From Candidatus Delongbacteria bacterium (GTDB taxonomy: Bacteria; CAIWAD01): a stretch of DNA of 64,000 nt. Position numbers and translations under genes: made by a program. How positions within the stretch are numbered: position 1 is the first letter of the stretch; each line of letters begins with the position of its first letter. Location of the stretch: NCBI GenBank assembly GCA_041675285.1, contig JBAYTZ010000012.1, positions 1-64,000 on the forward strand. The letters are read 5' to 3'. Positions 33,007 to 42,944 of the stretch are shown here, in pieces. Below the pieces are notes generated by a model that saw nothing but the letters and a program-made list of their open reading frames with translations, was not told the DNA's origin and did not search any database.

Positions 33007-35115
33007 TTACTCAAACACTTGCACCACGCGATAGGTGCTCTGCGGCCAGCCGGGTTCCACCTCGACGGTGGTCTGGCGGGTGGTGAGCAGACTCTCCCAG
33101 GGTCCCGCGGACACCCCGCGCTGCTCCACGCGGAAGAAGCCCGGGGCAGGGTGGCGCGACCAGCTCAGCCGCAGGCGGTGGTCCGGCAGCCGCTCCACGT
33201 GCAGCTCCGGCGAGAAGGCCGGATCGGGCGCCAGGGTGTTGCGCAGGATGGTCAGACCGCGGGCCTCCGCAGGCAGGAAAACCAGGCTGTTCGCACTGGC
33301 CACGTGTCCCGGCCAGCCGCCGGGCTCCACGGCCAAGGTTTGGACCCACTCCGGCACCCCCGCGCCGCCCAGGGCGAACACGCTCAGCTCGCGAGCCGCC
33401 GGGCCGCCCCCCACTAGGTGCGCGCCACACACCGCCAGGCTCCGCAACGCGCCCCGCAGGGTCAAGCTGCCCAGGATCTGGGGCTGCTCCGGCCGCCGCA
33501 GGTCGATCCATTGCAGGCTGTGTTCGACGATGGCGTTGGGCCCCACAGACACGTAGGCCAGACTGTCCCGCACGGCCAGGGAGTAGGACCACCACTCCGG
33601 CCAGTCCAGCTGGCCCCGGATGACCGGGTTGTCGGGGTCGGCCAGATCCACCGTGAGCAGCTGCGCGGGCTGGTTGGTGCGCACGATCGCCAGGCGGCCG
33701 AGCATTTCAACCTGTTTGACGTTCTGCAGCGCCACAGTAGAGCGCAATCGCGGCTGGTTTTCATCGGCAAGATCCCAGACCTGCAGGCTTTCGCCGTTGG
33801 TGTTCCGCGACAGGCAAACCAGGCCCCCGCCCGCCACCGCGTCCATGGAACCGGGCAGCTCGGCCACGTCGGTCAGGCGGCCATCCGCGGCCACCTGGAA
33901 GATCCAGGTCGCCACATCGCTGCAGACCGCCAGGGTCGCGCTGTCCAGGAAGGCCACGTTCTTGGCCTGGGTGTTCCAGCTGTCGCCGATGAAGACGCTG
34001 TCCACGGGCGTGGGCGCGGCCGGATCGGACACATCCAGCAAGAGGACGCGCTCCGACTGGGCCAGGCAGGCCCAGCGGCCGGACGCGGCGCTGGCGATTC
34101 CAATCCCGGGAAACGACAACCCGCCCGCCAGGACTGGAGCCTCCGGCTGGGCGAGATCCACCACGTCCAGCCCGCTGCCCACCACGACGGACAACAGGTC
34201 GCCGTCCAAGGCCGCTGCGCTGATCATGCCGGACAGCGCGAGGTCCCCCGCGTGGGCGGGTTGGGCGGGGTTGTGGAAATCCAGGACGGAGAGAACGCGG
34301 TCCCCGCAGGTGGCGTAGGCCCAAGGCGGCGCCAACCCCAGCACGCCGCCGAAGTAGCAACCCTGTAGGAGACCCAATCGCGCGGGGGCCGCCGGATCGC
34401 TGATGTCCACGGCCTGGAAACCGTGCTCCTCTTCCCAGAAGACGTAGGAGGAGACCAACAGGTCGCCGGCCACGGCGAAGGGCAGCCGCGGATCCAGCAC
34501 CAGGTCGATGGTGGAAAGTTGGACCGGCGCCGCCGGGTCGTCGAGTCCATAAAGAACGAACTGGTCGCCGCTGCCCGCCACGAGACCCCGCGGCGACAAT
34601 ACAAGGCGCCCGGGTTCCCAGAGGGTTTGCTCGTGGATCAGCAAGGGCTGTTGCGGCTCACGCAAGTCCACCACGGCCAGCTCGCCCACCCAACGCTCCG
34701 TTTGGACTCCCAGATAGAGCAGCGAATCCGCCAGGGCCATCCCCGTGACCGGGCCGGCCAGATCCAGCAGCGCCAGCAGGGTCGGCGCCGCCAGACTGGT
34801 CAGGTCCACGATCGCCAGCTGTCCTTGGTCACTCGCCAGCGCACCCAGCGGGCCGCCGTCCCAGGCGACGTGACGCGGGGCGAAGGGAAGCCTCAGTCGT
34901 CCAAGCCGCTGCGGCGCAGCGGGATTCGCCAGGGCGTAACAGTCCAACCCCGCCCCGGTGCCCACCAGGGTGTTGCCGCCGTGCGCGGCCACACACAGGG
35001 CCGGGCCCTGGATCCACGAACCAGCGGGCACCAGCACGTCCTGCTGGGCGGACAACGACGTGGCCGTCAACAGGGCAACCAGCCCGGCGATCAAGACCTG
35101 AGATTGACGCGACAT
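33007..35115 (-). CDS. Secreted LVIVD-repeat/beta-propeller protein
   Basis: A 702-residue protein with a signal peptide starting MSRQSQVLIAGLVALLTATS, followed by repeating units of about 45 residues with a core like LAIVDLTSLAAPTLLALLDL, LAVVDLREPQQPLL, QAVDISDPAAPARLGLL and VLLLDVSDPAAPTPVDSVF. This fits a beta-propeller of LVIVD repeats. The last 80 residues (LHVERLPDHRLRLSWSRHPA) look like a fibronectin-like module. The family is found on the surface of many bacteria and probably binds proteins or polysaccharide. ATG 35115 has GGAG five bases before it. Confidence 0.78.
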   Translation of the reverse strand: MSRQSQVLIAGLVALLTATSLSAQQDVLVPAGSWIQGPALCVAAHGGNTLVGTGAGLDCYALANPAAPQRLGRLRLPFAPRHVAWDGGPLGALASDQGQLAIVDLTSLAAPTLLALLDLAGPVTGMALADSLLYLGVQTERWVGELAVVDLREPQQPLLIHEQTLWEPGRLVLSPRGLVAGSGDQFVLYGLDDPAAPVQLSTIDLVLDPRLPFAVAGDLLVSSYVFWEEEHGFQAVDISDPAAPARLGLLQGCYFGGVLGLAPPWAYATCGDRVLSVLDFHNPAQPAHAGDLALSGMISAAALDGDLLSVVVGSGLDVVDLAQPEAPVLAGGLSFPGIGIASAASGRWACLAQSERVLLLDVSDPAAPTPVDSVFIGDSWNTQAKNVAFLDSATLAVCSDVATWIFQVAADGRLTDVAELPGSMDAVAGGGLVCLSRNTNGESLQVWDLADENQPRLRSTVALQNVKQVEMLGRLAIVRTNQPAQLLTVDLADPDNPVIRGQLDWPEWWSYSLAVRDSLAYVSVGPNAIVEHSLQWIDLRRPEQPQILGSLTLRGALRSLAVCGAHLVGGGPAARELSVFALGGAGVPEWVQTLAVEPGGWPGHVASANSLVFLPAEARGLTILRNTLAPDPAFSPELHVERLPDHRLRLSWSRHPAPGFFRVEQRGVSAGPWESLLTTRQTTVEVEPGWPQSTYRVVQVFE

Positions 35116-35345
35116 ACTGGCTCCAATCACCAATGGCGGACGCACCGATCCTGTGGCGCGGAGAGCGCGGGCGAAACGACGAACGCTGGAAACATGGTTG
35201 TCCGTACGGCGCGGGGCAAGGATGAAGTGGAGGTGGAGCGGTTAACGCCGGGTGCCGCCTGGTCCTTGTATCACGATCCGCCCCGCCGGCATCCCTCCAG
35301 CAGCGGAGTGACGGGGCGGGGCGGACGGCTGGTCGGCGGCAAGGA

Positions 35346-35426
35346 CTACTTCTTCGGCTCTTTGGCCTTGGTGTCCTTCTTGGGCTTCTTGGTCTCTTTC
35401 TTGGGGGGATTGGCGCCCTTTGCCAT
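35346..35426 (-). CDS. 26-residue lysine-rich small protein
   Basis: A tiny gene with a perfect ribosome site: AGGAGGA (35431-35437 on the plus strand) four bases before the ATG at 35426. It encodes MAKGANPPKKETKKPKKDTK followed by AKEPKK, 26 residues with 12 Lys. Similar short basic peptides starting MAKG, with Lys-rich runs, are found in many bacteria with no assigned role; binding of nucleic acid is a plausible idea. It lies in an otherwise gene-free stretch (35116-35580). Confidence 0.6.
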   Translation of the reverse strand: MAKGANPPKKETKKPKKDTKAKEPKK

Positions 35427-35580
35427 GGGGTCCTCCTGGTCTGACAAATGGAAGTGCCTCGGCGTCGGAGGGCGATGCCGCATCACGCGGCCCGCGTCGA
35501 CGGCGGGAAAGGTCGTTCACCTGCGGCGTGTTCGCCAGCCATGGACGCCCGACGGCACCCGGGCGGGCGTCAATGCGTCG

Positions 35581-36102
35581 CTATTCTTCCGGACCCGTGG
35601 GAATGCGCCACTGGCCCGTGGCCGCGTCCAGCTTGTGGCAGGAGGAGCAGGCCCCGCCCATCTGGGAGGCGAAGGGATTGTCCTCACCGCCCGTCAGGTG
35701 GATGGCGTGCATCAGGCGCGTGAAGGGCGGCGCCATCTCCGAATCGCGGCGGTGGCAGTTCAGACACTTGCCCGGCACGTTGGCCGCCACGTTCACCTTG
35801 GGGTGCCGCCCCTGCAGCGTTGCGCCCGCCGGAGCCGCCGCCTGGGCCTTGGCCAGCAGGTCCGGCCGCACACTCTCGCCGAAGCCGGCCATCAGGGTGC
35901 TGAGCCGCTGGTCCATCTTCAGGTCGACATAGTTGCGGTGGCAGTCCACGCAGCCGTTGGGCTGGCGATCCTCCGCCGCGATGCCCGGCAGCGGGGCCAC
36001 GAGCGGCGAAGACGCCGCGGGCGCTTCGCCTTGTGCGAACATCCGGCCCGCGACCAGCAACAGACCCAGCGCGGCGATGGTCGGCAAATGACGTGTTGTC
36101 AT
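35581..36102 (-). CDS. Trihaem c-type cytochrome
   Basis: A 173-residue periplasmic cytochrome: signal peptide (LPTIAALGLLLVAGRMFAQ) then three CXXCH haem sites, CVDCH, CLNCH and CSSCH. Several extra His residues (HPKVN, HAIHL) may give distal ligands. There is no enzymatic motif, so it likely carries electrons. AGGAGGAG precedes ATG 36102. A neighbour with CLSCH (42435) makes this the second haem protein of the window. Confidence 0.88.
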   Translation of the reverse strand: MTTRHLPTIAALGLLLVAGRMFAQGEAPAASSPLVAPLPGIAAEDRQPNGCVDCHRNYVDLKMDQRLSTLMAGFGESVRPDLLAKAQAAAPAGATLQGRHPKVNVAANVPGKCLNCHRRDSEMAPPFTRLMHAIHLTGGEDNPFASQMGGACSSCHKLDAATGQWRIPTGPEE

Positions 36103-36211
36103 GCGGTGCTCCTCCTGTTGGTGCGCCACCGTCCGCTTGAGGTGCGGGTTCCGTAACGGCGGCGCGCCACAAGAGAGGGAATCGTCGGCTGGCTGGCAAG
36201 TGGGCCGCGGC

Positions 36212-36658
36212 TTAGGCCGGGATCTCCGCCTCCACCAGCAGCGCCAGCAGGGCCAGGGATTCCTGCCAGCCCAGGTGGCAGGCCTCGGCGGGAACCACCT
36301 CCGGCACGCCGACCTGGGTGATGGTCAGGTCCGTGCCGCAGGAGACGGTCTTGAACTCCACCGTGACCACCATTTCGCCGGGCAGATTGGAGTCGTCGAA
36401 GGCGTCCGTGTGGACGATGCGCTCGCCCGGAACCAGCTCCAGGTAGCGTCCGCCGAAGGAGTGGCTGCCGCCGCTGCAGAAGTTGGTGAACGAGATGCGG
36501 TAGCCGCCGCCCACGCGGGCGTCCTGCTCGTGGACGGTGGCCGTGAAGCCGTTGGGCGACATCCACTTGACCAGCGCGGCGGGGTCCAGGAAAGCCCGAT
36601 AGACGCGCTCCGCCGGCGCCCGCAGCACGCGGTGATAAGTGAGGGTGTGTCCGGCCAT
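36212..36658 (-). CDS. SRPBCC/AHSA1-family protein
   Basis: A 148-residue START-like protein with LTYHRVLRAPAERVYRAFLDP, ARVGGGYRISFTNFCSGGSHSF and LVPGERIVHTDAFDD, the AHSA1-type order. It is related to the protein at 30812-31276 but from a different subgroup, and the two are only distantly alike. Ligand unknown. The gene stands alone. Confidence 0.83.
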   Translation of the reverse strand: MAGHTLTYHRVLRAPAERVYRAFLDPAALVKWMSPNGFTATVHEQDARVGGGYRISFTNFCSGGSHSFGGRYLELVPGERIVHTDAFDDSNLPGEMVVTVEFKTVSCGTDLTITQVGVPEVVPAEACHLGWQESLALLALLVEAEIPA

Positions 36659-36752
36659 GGCGCTTCCCTTCGGGTTGGAGAGGTTTGTTTGTGGCGCCTA
36701 ATTTGGGTTCTGGTTGGCTGATACGCCAGCAACCATCGCGGGCGGTGCGAGA

Positions 36753-37121
36753 TCAGGTCCGTTCGAAGGGCAGCAGATCCGCCTTGTGCCCGCAATACAG
36801 GCAGGTTCCGGTAGTCTTCTGCAGGGTCTTGCCGCAGGCCGGACAGTTGCGGATCGCCTCCTTGACCGCCTTGCCGTCCGGCCGTCCCGCTTCGGCCTCG
36901 ATCTCCTTGAGTTGCGCGAGCAGGTCGGCATCCGTGAGGTCGTGGTGGCGCTTGATGAAGTCCCACAAGGCTTGACTGGTCATCAGCAGCATGGCCACGC
37001 GGCGCTCCAGGGTCTCGACGCGCTCGTCCAGGTCGCCGGCCAGTTCGCGCGCCCGATCGGCTTTATGCTCGGCCCCCCGGATGCGGATGTTCTGGAAGAT
37101 GTCGTAGAGGTCGAAAAACAT
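36753..37121 (-). CDS. Coiled-coil protein with a zinc ribbon
   Basis: A 122-residue soluble protein. Residues about 20-60 form a coiled-coil-like helix (RARELAGDLDERVETLERRV), then a helical part, and the C-terminus carries CPACGKTLQKTTGTCLYCGHKAD, a four-Cys zinc ribbon. No named family is recognised. It lies 30 bases upstream of a membrane protein gene on the same strand. Confidence 0.6.
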   Translation of the reverse strand: MFFDLYDIFQNIRIRGAEHKADRARELAGDLDERVETLERRVAMLLMTSQALWDFIKRHHDLTDADLLAQLKEIEAEAGRPDGKAVKEAIRNCPACGKTLQKTTGTCLYCGHKADLLPFERT

Positions 37122-37150
37122 CGGCGGCTCCAGGCTGGTGGTTCATCACG

Positions 37151-38125
37151 TCAGGGGGAGACGGGCGCGGCCGGACGGCGCAGGGCCAGGATCCAGGCCG
37201 CCCACAGGAAGGGCTGGGCGCACAGCAGGATCCAGGCGCCAACGGAAACCACCTCGGGATTCCACAAGGGCGAGGCTGGCAGGGGCGAATGGATCCGCTC
37301 GAGGATCAGCGGTTTGACGGCCTCCAGTGCCAGCGCCACCAACCCATAAATCAGCAGCACGGGCACGGCTGTCAGGACCGGGCGCCGCCACCGTCCGCGC
37401 GGCCCGGCCACCAGCGCCATGCCCGCCAGCAGCGGCGCGCCCAGCACTAGCACGGCGACCGGGTTCGCGTCGATCAGGGTCGCCAAGGTCATGCGCAGCG
37501 GGGCCTCCGCCGTGCCCATGGACCACACGAGGAAGAGCGGCGCGGCCAGGCCGGCGACGAGAATGGACAGCCCCACCCACGCCAGTCCTTCCGGGCGGAC
37601 GCGCGTGCCCGCGGGTGTCCGGGTCGTGCCCGTGCCACCCAGGCCGGCGCGGAACAGCGCGCGCCCCGCCAGCCAGGTCAGCAGGGGCAGGGTGAGGGCT
37701 TGCATGACGAGGTCCGCGGCGATGCTGAAGCGGCCCACGGCAGGCAGGGAGGACCACTGGGGAAGATAGATGTGCACAAGTGGGTGCATGGCCAGCAGCA
37801 GGGCGGTGGCGAGGCTGGCGAAGGCCAGCCCGCGCCGGGGCGCCAGCACCGAGAGGGTTAGCGCGACGGGCAGAAAGGCCAGAGTCAGGCCCATGCCCCC
37901 GTTCAGCTGGCGCCAGGTCACCCAGCGCCAGAGTTTAGCCGCACCAGCCAACCAGAAGTCCGGGGGTCGCGTCGGCAACCAGCCCAGTCCCAGCCCCACC
38001 CGCATCACGATCTCCAGCAACATCCAGAGCAGCAGGGCCGGCAGTACCACGCGCCACAGACCGCTCCCCAGGCGGCGGGCCAGCCGGGTCAGACGAGTGA
38101 GTCCGGGCGTCGCCACGTGTTCCAT
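37151..38125 (-). CDS. Multi-pass membrane protein
   Basis: A 324-residue protein with about eight hydrophobic helices (LWRVVLPALLLWMLLEIV, LTLAFLPVALTLSVLA, FASLATALLLAMHPLV and others) separated by short loops. ATG 38125 is preceded by GGAGG. There is no recognisable transporter or enzyme motif. It follows the zinc-ribbon gene and is the last leftward gene before the repeat region. Confidence 0.6.
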   Translation of the reverse strand: MEHVATPGLTRLTRLARRLGSGLWRVVLPALLLWMLLEIVMRVGLGLGWLPTRPPDFWLAGAAKLWRWVTWRQLNGGMGLTLAFLPVALTLSVLAPRRGLAFASLATALLLAMHPLVHIYLPQWSSLPAVGRFSIAADLVMQALTLPLLTWLAGRALFRAGLGGTGTTRTPAGTRVRPEGLAWVGLSILVAGLAAPLFLVWSMGTAEAPLRMTLATLIDANPVAVLVLGAPLLAGMALVAGPRGRWRRPVLTAVPVLLIYGLVALALEAVKPLILERIHSPLPASPLWNPEVVSVGAWILLCAQPFLWAAWILALRRPAAPVSP

Positions 38126-38281
38126 GCCACCTCCAGGACGCTGCTCCGCCGAGCGGGAAGAGTTGAGTGACCGCTGGAAGGAGGCAATCCCGCCGCTTGG
38201 CGACAACGGAAATCATGAATACACTGGGGCGGCAACTTTCATCCTTAGGGCCTGACACCTCAAGGGCCGGCCTTCCCAAAG

Positions 38282-38527
38282 GCCTGTCATCCCAGCGTAA
38301 GCTGGGATCCTGTCGCCCGTCCCCACGTGAAGAGTCGCCCCCTTCCCAACCGGATTCCCACGGCCCCAAACGCCGCGAGGCGTTGGGCTGATTGAATCAG
38401 CCCGGCGCTTCGCTGCGCCGGGGACATAATCGCTCGTCGGCAATGTGGAGACGGTTGCCGCTGGGCATCGGCCATGGGATCCCGTCCCGGCGCTGGTGCG
38501 CCGGGCGCTTTCGCTGGGATGACAGGC
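38282..38527. repeat. MITE-like/palindromic repeat element
   Basis: In the 478-bp gap 38126-38603 there is a 246-bp segment bounded by inverted repeats: GCCTGTCATCCCAGCG at the left and CGCTGGGATGACAGGC at the right. The inner part contains hairpins: CAGCGTAAGCTGG-type, AACGCCGCGAGGCGTT, and CCCGGCGCTTCGCTGCGCCGGG-like. No coding frame fits. The CCAGCGnAAGCTGGGAT core is a typical bacterial dispersed palindrome. No target-site duplication is obvious, so mobility is not established. Confidence 0.68.
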
Positions 38528-38603
38528 AATGGTGGGCTGGCCATGTGACAGTTAGGGGCGCCGCCCTTCGTACCTTGAGGGCAATTCACAACCAGAGGGC
38601 TAC

Positions 38604-40271
<1,668 letters not shown>

Positions 40272-40341
40272 GCCCGCTCCGCAAGCGGGCGACTCCTTGC
40301 GGTTTGCCACCTTCGCCGGCAGCGATCAAACCCGAGGCTCC

Positions 40342-41460
40342 ATGGCAACCTCCTTCACTCCCGGCCTGCGCGTGGCGCGCGGCACCGTCGTCATCAAGGA
40401 GCGCCGCCTCCCCCTGCTGGGCGAGGTGACGGTCCAGGTGGGCCAGCGGGTCACCTTCGATCAAGTGGTGGCGCGCACGGACCTGCCCGGCGACATCTAT
40501 CCGGTCCAGGTGGCCCACGCCCTGGGCGTGGAGCCCGGCGAACTGCGCGACGCCATGTTGAAAAAGGAAAAGGACCCGGTGGCCAAGGGCGAGACCCTGG
40601 CCCTGACGCGCTCCTTCTTCGGGATGTTCAAATCCACCTGCGAGAGCCCCATCGACGGCACCGTGGAGTCCATCTCCCTGCGCACCGGCCAGGTGATCCT
40701 CCAGCGGCCGCCGGTGCCCGTGGAGGTGAACGCCTTCATGGACGGCGAGGTGATCGCCGTGCACGAGCGCGAGGGCGTCACCATCCGCACCCAGGGCGCC
40801 TACATCCAGGGCATCTTCGGCGTGGGCGGCGAGGCCTGGGGTCCGCTGGAACGCGCCACGGCGGGGCCGGCGGAATTGCTCACCGTGGCCCACCTCAAAC
40901 CCGAGCAGCGCGGCAAGCTGCTGGTGGGCGGCGCGGGGGTCACGCTGGAGGCGCTGCTCAAGGCCCGCGAGCTGGGCGTCAGCGGGATCATCGCCGGCGG
41001 CTTCGACAAGGGCGACCTGACCGAGCTGCTGGGCTTCGAACTGGGCGTGGCGATCACGGGCAACGAGGAGATCGGGATCACGCTGATCCTCACCGAGGGC
41101 TACGGCGAGATTCCCATGACCCAGCGCACCTGGGACCTCTTGGGCGAGCTGCAGGGCCGGCACGCCTCCGTCAATGGCGCCACCCAGATCCGCGCCGGTG
41201 TGATCCGGCCGGAGATCGTGGTTCCGCTGCCTGAGAAGGCGCTGGTGGAGGAATCGCGTCACACGGGCGCGTTGGAGATCGGCAGCGAGGTGCGGATCAT
41301 CCGCCAGCCCTGGTTCGGGCGCAAAGGCCGGGTCAGCGCGCTGCCTCCGGAGCTCACCGTGGTGGAGAGCGGCGCCCACGTGCGCGTGCTGGAGGTGGAG
41401 ACGGAGGGCGGCGAGCGTGTCACGCTGCCCCGGGCCAACATCGAGCTGATTGAGAAATAA
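40342..41460 (+). CDS. Uncharacterised protein with lipoyl-like and KOW-like segments
   Basis: A 372-residue soluble protein. The N-terminal 130 residues read like a barrel-sandwich/lipoyl hybrid domain (PLLGEVTVQVGQRVTFDQVVA, CESPIDGTVESISLRTGQV). A Gly-rich alpha/beta part follows (LLVGGAGVTLEALLKARELG, AGGFDKGDLTELLG). The C-terminus has IRQPWFGRKGRVSALPPE and RVLEVETEGGERVTLPRANIE, resembling a KOW-type beta barrel. I know of no function for this architecture. ATG 40342 has GAGG four bases upstream. It lies between ettA and a barrel gene and could be part of either operon. Confidence 0.6.
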   Translation: MATSFTPGLRVARGTVVIKERRLPLLGEVTVQVGQRVTFDQVVARTDLPGDIYPVQVAHALGVEPGELRDAMLKKEKDPVAKGETLALTRSFFGMFKSTCESPIDGTVESISLRTGQVILQRPPVPVEVNAFMDGEVIAVHEREGVTIRTQGAYIQGIFGVGGEAWGPLERATAGPAELLTVAHLKPEQRGKLLVGGAGVTLEALLKARELGVSGIIAGGFDKGDLTELLGFELGVAITGNEEIGITLILTEGYGEIPMTQRTWDLLGELQGRHASVNGATQIRAGVIRPEIVVPLPEKALVEESRHTGALEIGSEVRIIRQPWFGRKGRVSALPPELTVVESGAHVRVLEVETEGGERVTLPRANIELIEK

Positions 41461-41476
41461 GCTGAGGACTCACCAG

Positions 41477-42283
41477 ATGAAGCGCTTGGCGTTCGGACTG
41501 GCCGGCCTGGCCCTGCTCGCGGGCAGCGCCGCGGCCCAGAACATGAAAACCCTGCCCATCAACCAGCTGATCGACAACCCCACCGGAGGCATCCTGCAGA
41601 AGGGTGACTTCAGTTTCGACATGAATCTCTACGCGGAGGGCGGCGTGCTGCTGGCCTTCGGCGTCGGCCTGCTGGACCGCCTCAACATGGGCGCTTCCTT
41701 CGGCGGCACGCGGATCATCAGCGACCAGAACCCGGACTGGAACGGCCGCCCCGAACTGGCGCTCAAGTACCGGCTCTTCGACGAGACCGTCTCCTGGCCC
41801 GCCCTGGTGCTGGGCTATTCCGGCCAGGGCCACGGCCGCTGGCTGAAGGACGCGCCCGCCGATCCGGACGATCCCACCCGCACGGTGGACCGCTACGAGA
41901 TCAAGGCCAAGGGCTTCTACGCGGCGGCGGGGAAGAACTACCTGGTGGGCAACATGGGGCTGATGGGCCTGCACCTGGGCGCCAACGTCAATCCCATGGA
42001 GAACGACGACGACGCCGGCCTGAACATGTGGTTCGGAGTGGACAAGTCCATCAACGACGAAATCATGGCGGTGGCGGAGTACGACTTCGCCTGGGATGAC
42101 ATCCGCACGGGCCTGTCCAAGAACAAGGGCTTCCTCAATCTGGGCGCGCGCTGGACCTTCGCCGAGCGCCTGTCGCTGGAAATGGATTTCCGCGATGTGC
42201 TCACCAACCGCCGGGATCTGACCGGCCGCCCGGTGGACAGCGTCAGCCGCGAGTTGCGCATCACCTACATGGAAAGTTTCTGA
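41477..42283 (+). CDS. Outer membrane beta-barrel protein
   Basis: A 268-residue protein with a signal peptide (MKRLAFGLAGLALLAGSAAAQ). The rest alternates amphipathic strands (FDMNLYAEGGVLLAFGVGLL, LALKYRLFDETVSWPALVLGY, MWFGVDKSINDEIMAVAEYDF) and ends in an aromatic residue (YMESF), as in outer membrane barrels of the YjbH/DUF type. Specific function unknown. Its GAGG lies about nine bases before the ATG. A strong terminator follows at 42345. Confidence 0.68.
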   Translation: MKRLAFGLAGLALLAGSAAAQNMKTLPINQLIDNPTGGILQKGDFSFDMNLYAEGGVLLAFGVGLLDRLNMGASFGGTRIISDQNPDWNGRPELALKYRLFDETVSWPALVLGYSGQGHGRWLKDAPADPDDPTRTVDRYEIKAKGFYAAAGKNYLVGNMGLMGLHLGANVNPMENDDDAGLNMWFGVDKSINDEIMAVAEYDFAWDDIRTGLSKNKGFLNLGARWTFAERLSLEMDFRDVLTNRRDLTGRPVDSVSRELRITYMESF

Positions 42284-42344
42284 TCCTTCCGCGCGCCGGG
42301 ATCCTGGCTCGCGCTTGGGGCGTCCAAGGCCCGTCGAATTCCCG

Positions 42345-42369
42345 CCCGCCGCTCCCGCGGCGGGTTTTT
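42345..42369 (+). terminator. Rho-independent terminator
   Basis: CCCGCCGC-TCCC-GCGGCGGG (42345-42364) followed by TTTTT (42365-42369), 61 bases after the beta-barrel gene stop. It ends the ettA-to-barrel run. Confidence 0.9.
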
Positions 42370-42434
42370 CTTGCGCATGCGGCCGGAATGGGCGACACTA
42401 GCGCGGCGCACACAGTGCCGGAACGGAGGCGGTT

Positions 42435-42920
42435 TTGAGAATCCTGCTGCTGGTCTTGCCCCTGGCCCTGAGCCTGTCCTGCTACACGCGGCTCAACCAC
42501 CCGCAGATCCTGGCGGAGAGCCGCCTGTTCCGCCCGGACTCCGCCTCCGACTGCCTGTCCTGCCACGCCGGCGAGAGCTGGCTGGAGACCGGCGCGCCGG
42601 ATTCCTATTCCCACCGCGGCTCGGACCGCTGGGCGAGCTTCCAGGGCCAGGCGGCCTGGACCCGGGGTTCGGCGGGCGGCGCCAGTTCCGAACCCGCTGC
42701 GCCGGCGCTGGTGGCGCCGCCGCTCCCCGCGCCGCTGGTGGTGATGGGGGAGGGGCACGCCACGCCCCGGCTCTCCCAGGCCCAGGCGGACAGCAGCGCA
42801 ACCAGCCGGGCTCCCCGGGGCAAGGACGACGGCAAGCCCCGCGAGACCCGGCCCCGCAAGACCCGGCCCGCCCAACCCGTCACGCCCAGCCCGCCCAAGC
42901 CGGACAGCGACACCCGCTGA
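42435..42920 (+). CDS. Monohaem lipoprotein
   Basis: A 161-residue lipoprotein. The start is a TTG with GGAGG five bases upstream; the signal peptide MRILLLVLPLALSLSC ends in a lipobox Cys. The mature protein has one haem c site, CLSCH near residue 40, and then a disordered Pro/Arg/Ala-rich end (PRETRPRKTRPAQPV). Such proteins carry electrons at the outer or inner membrane surface. It heads a pair with the next barrel gene, 24 bases downstream. Confidence 0.75.
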   Translation: MRILLLVLPLALSLSCYTRLNHPQILAESRLFRPDSASDCLSCHAGESWLETGAPDSYSHRGSDRWASFQGQAAWTRGSAGGASSEPAAPALVAPPLPAPLVVMGEGHATPRLSQAQADSSATSRAPRGKDDGKPRETRPRKTRPAQPVTPSPPKPDSDTR

Positions 42921-42944
42921 TCCGCCCAGCGCCGGAGGATCCCC

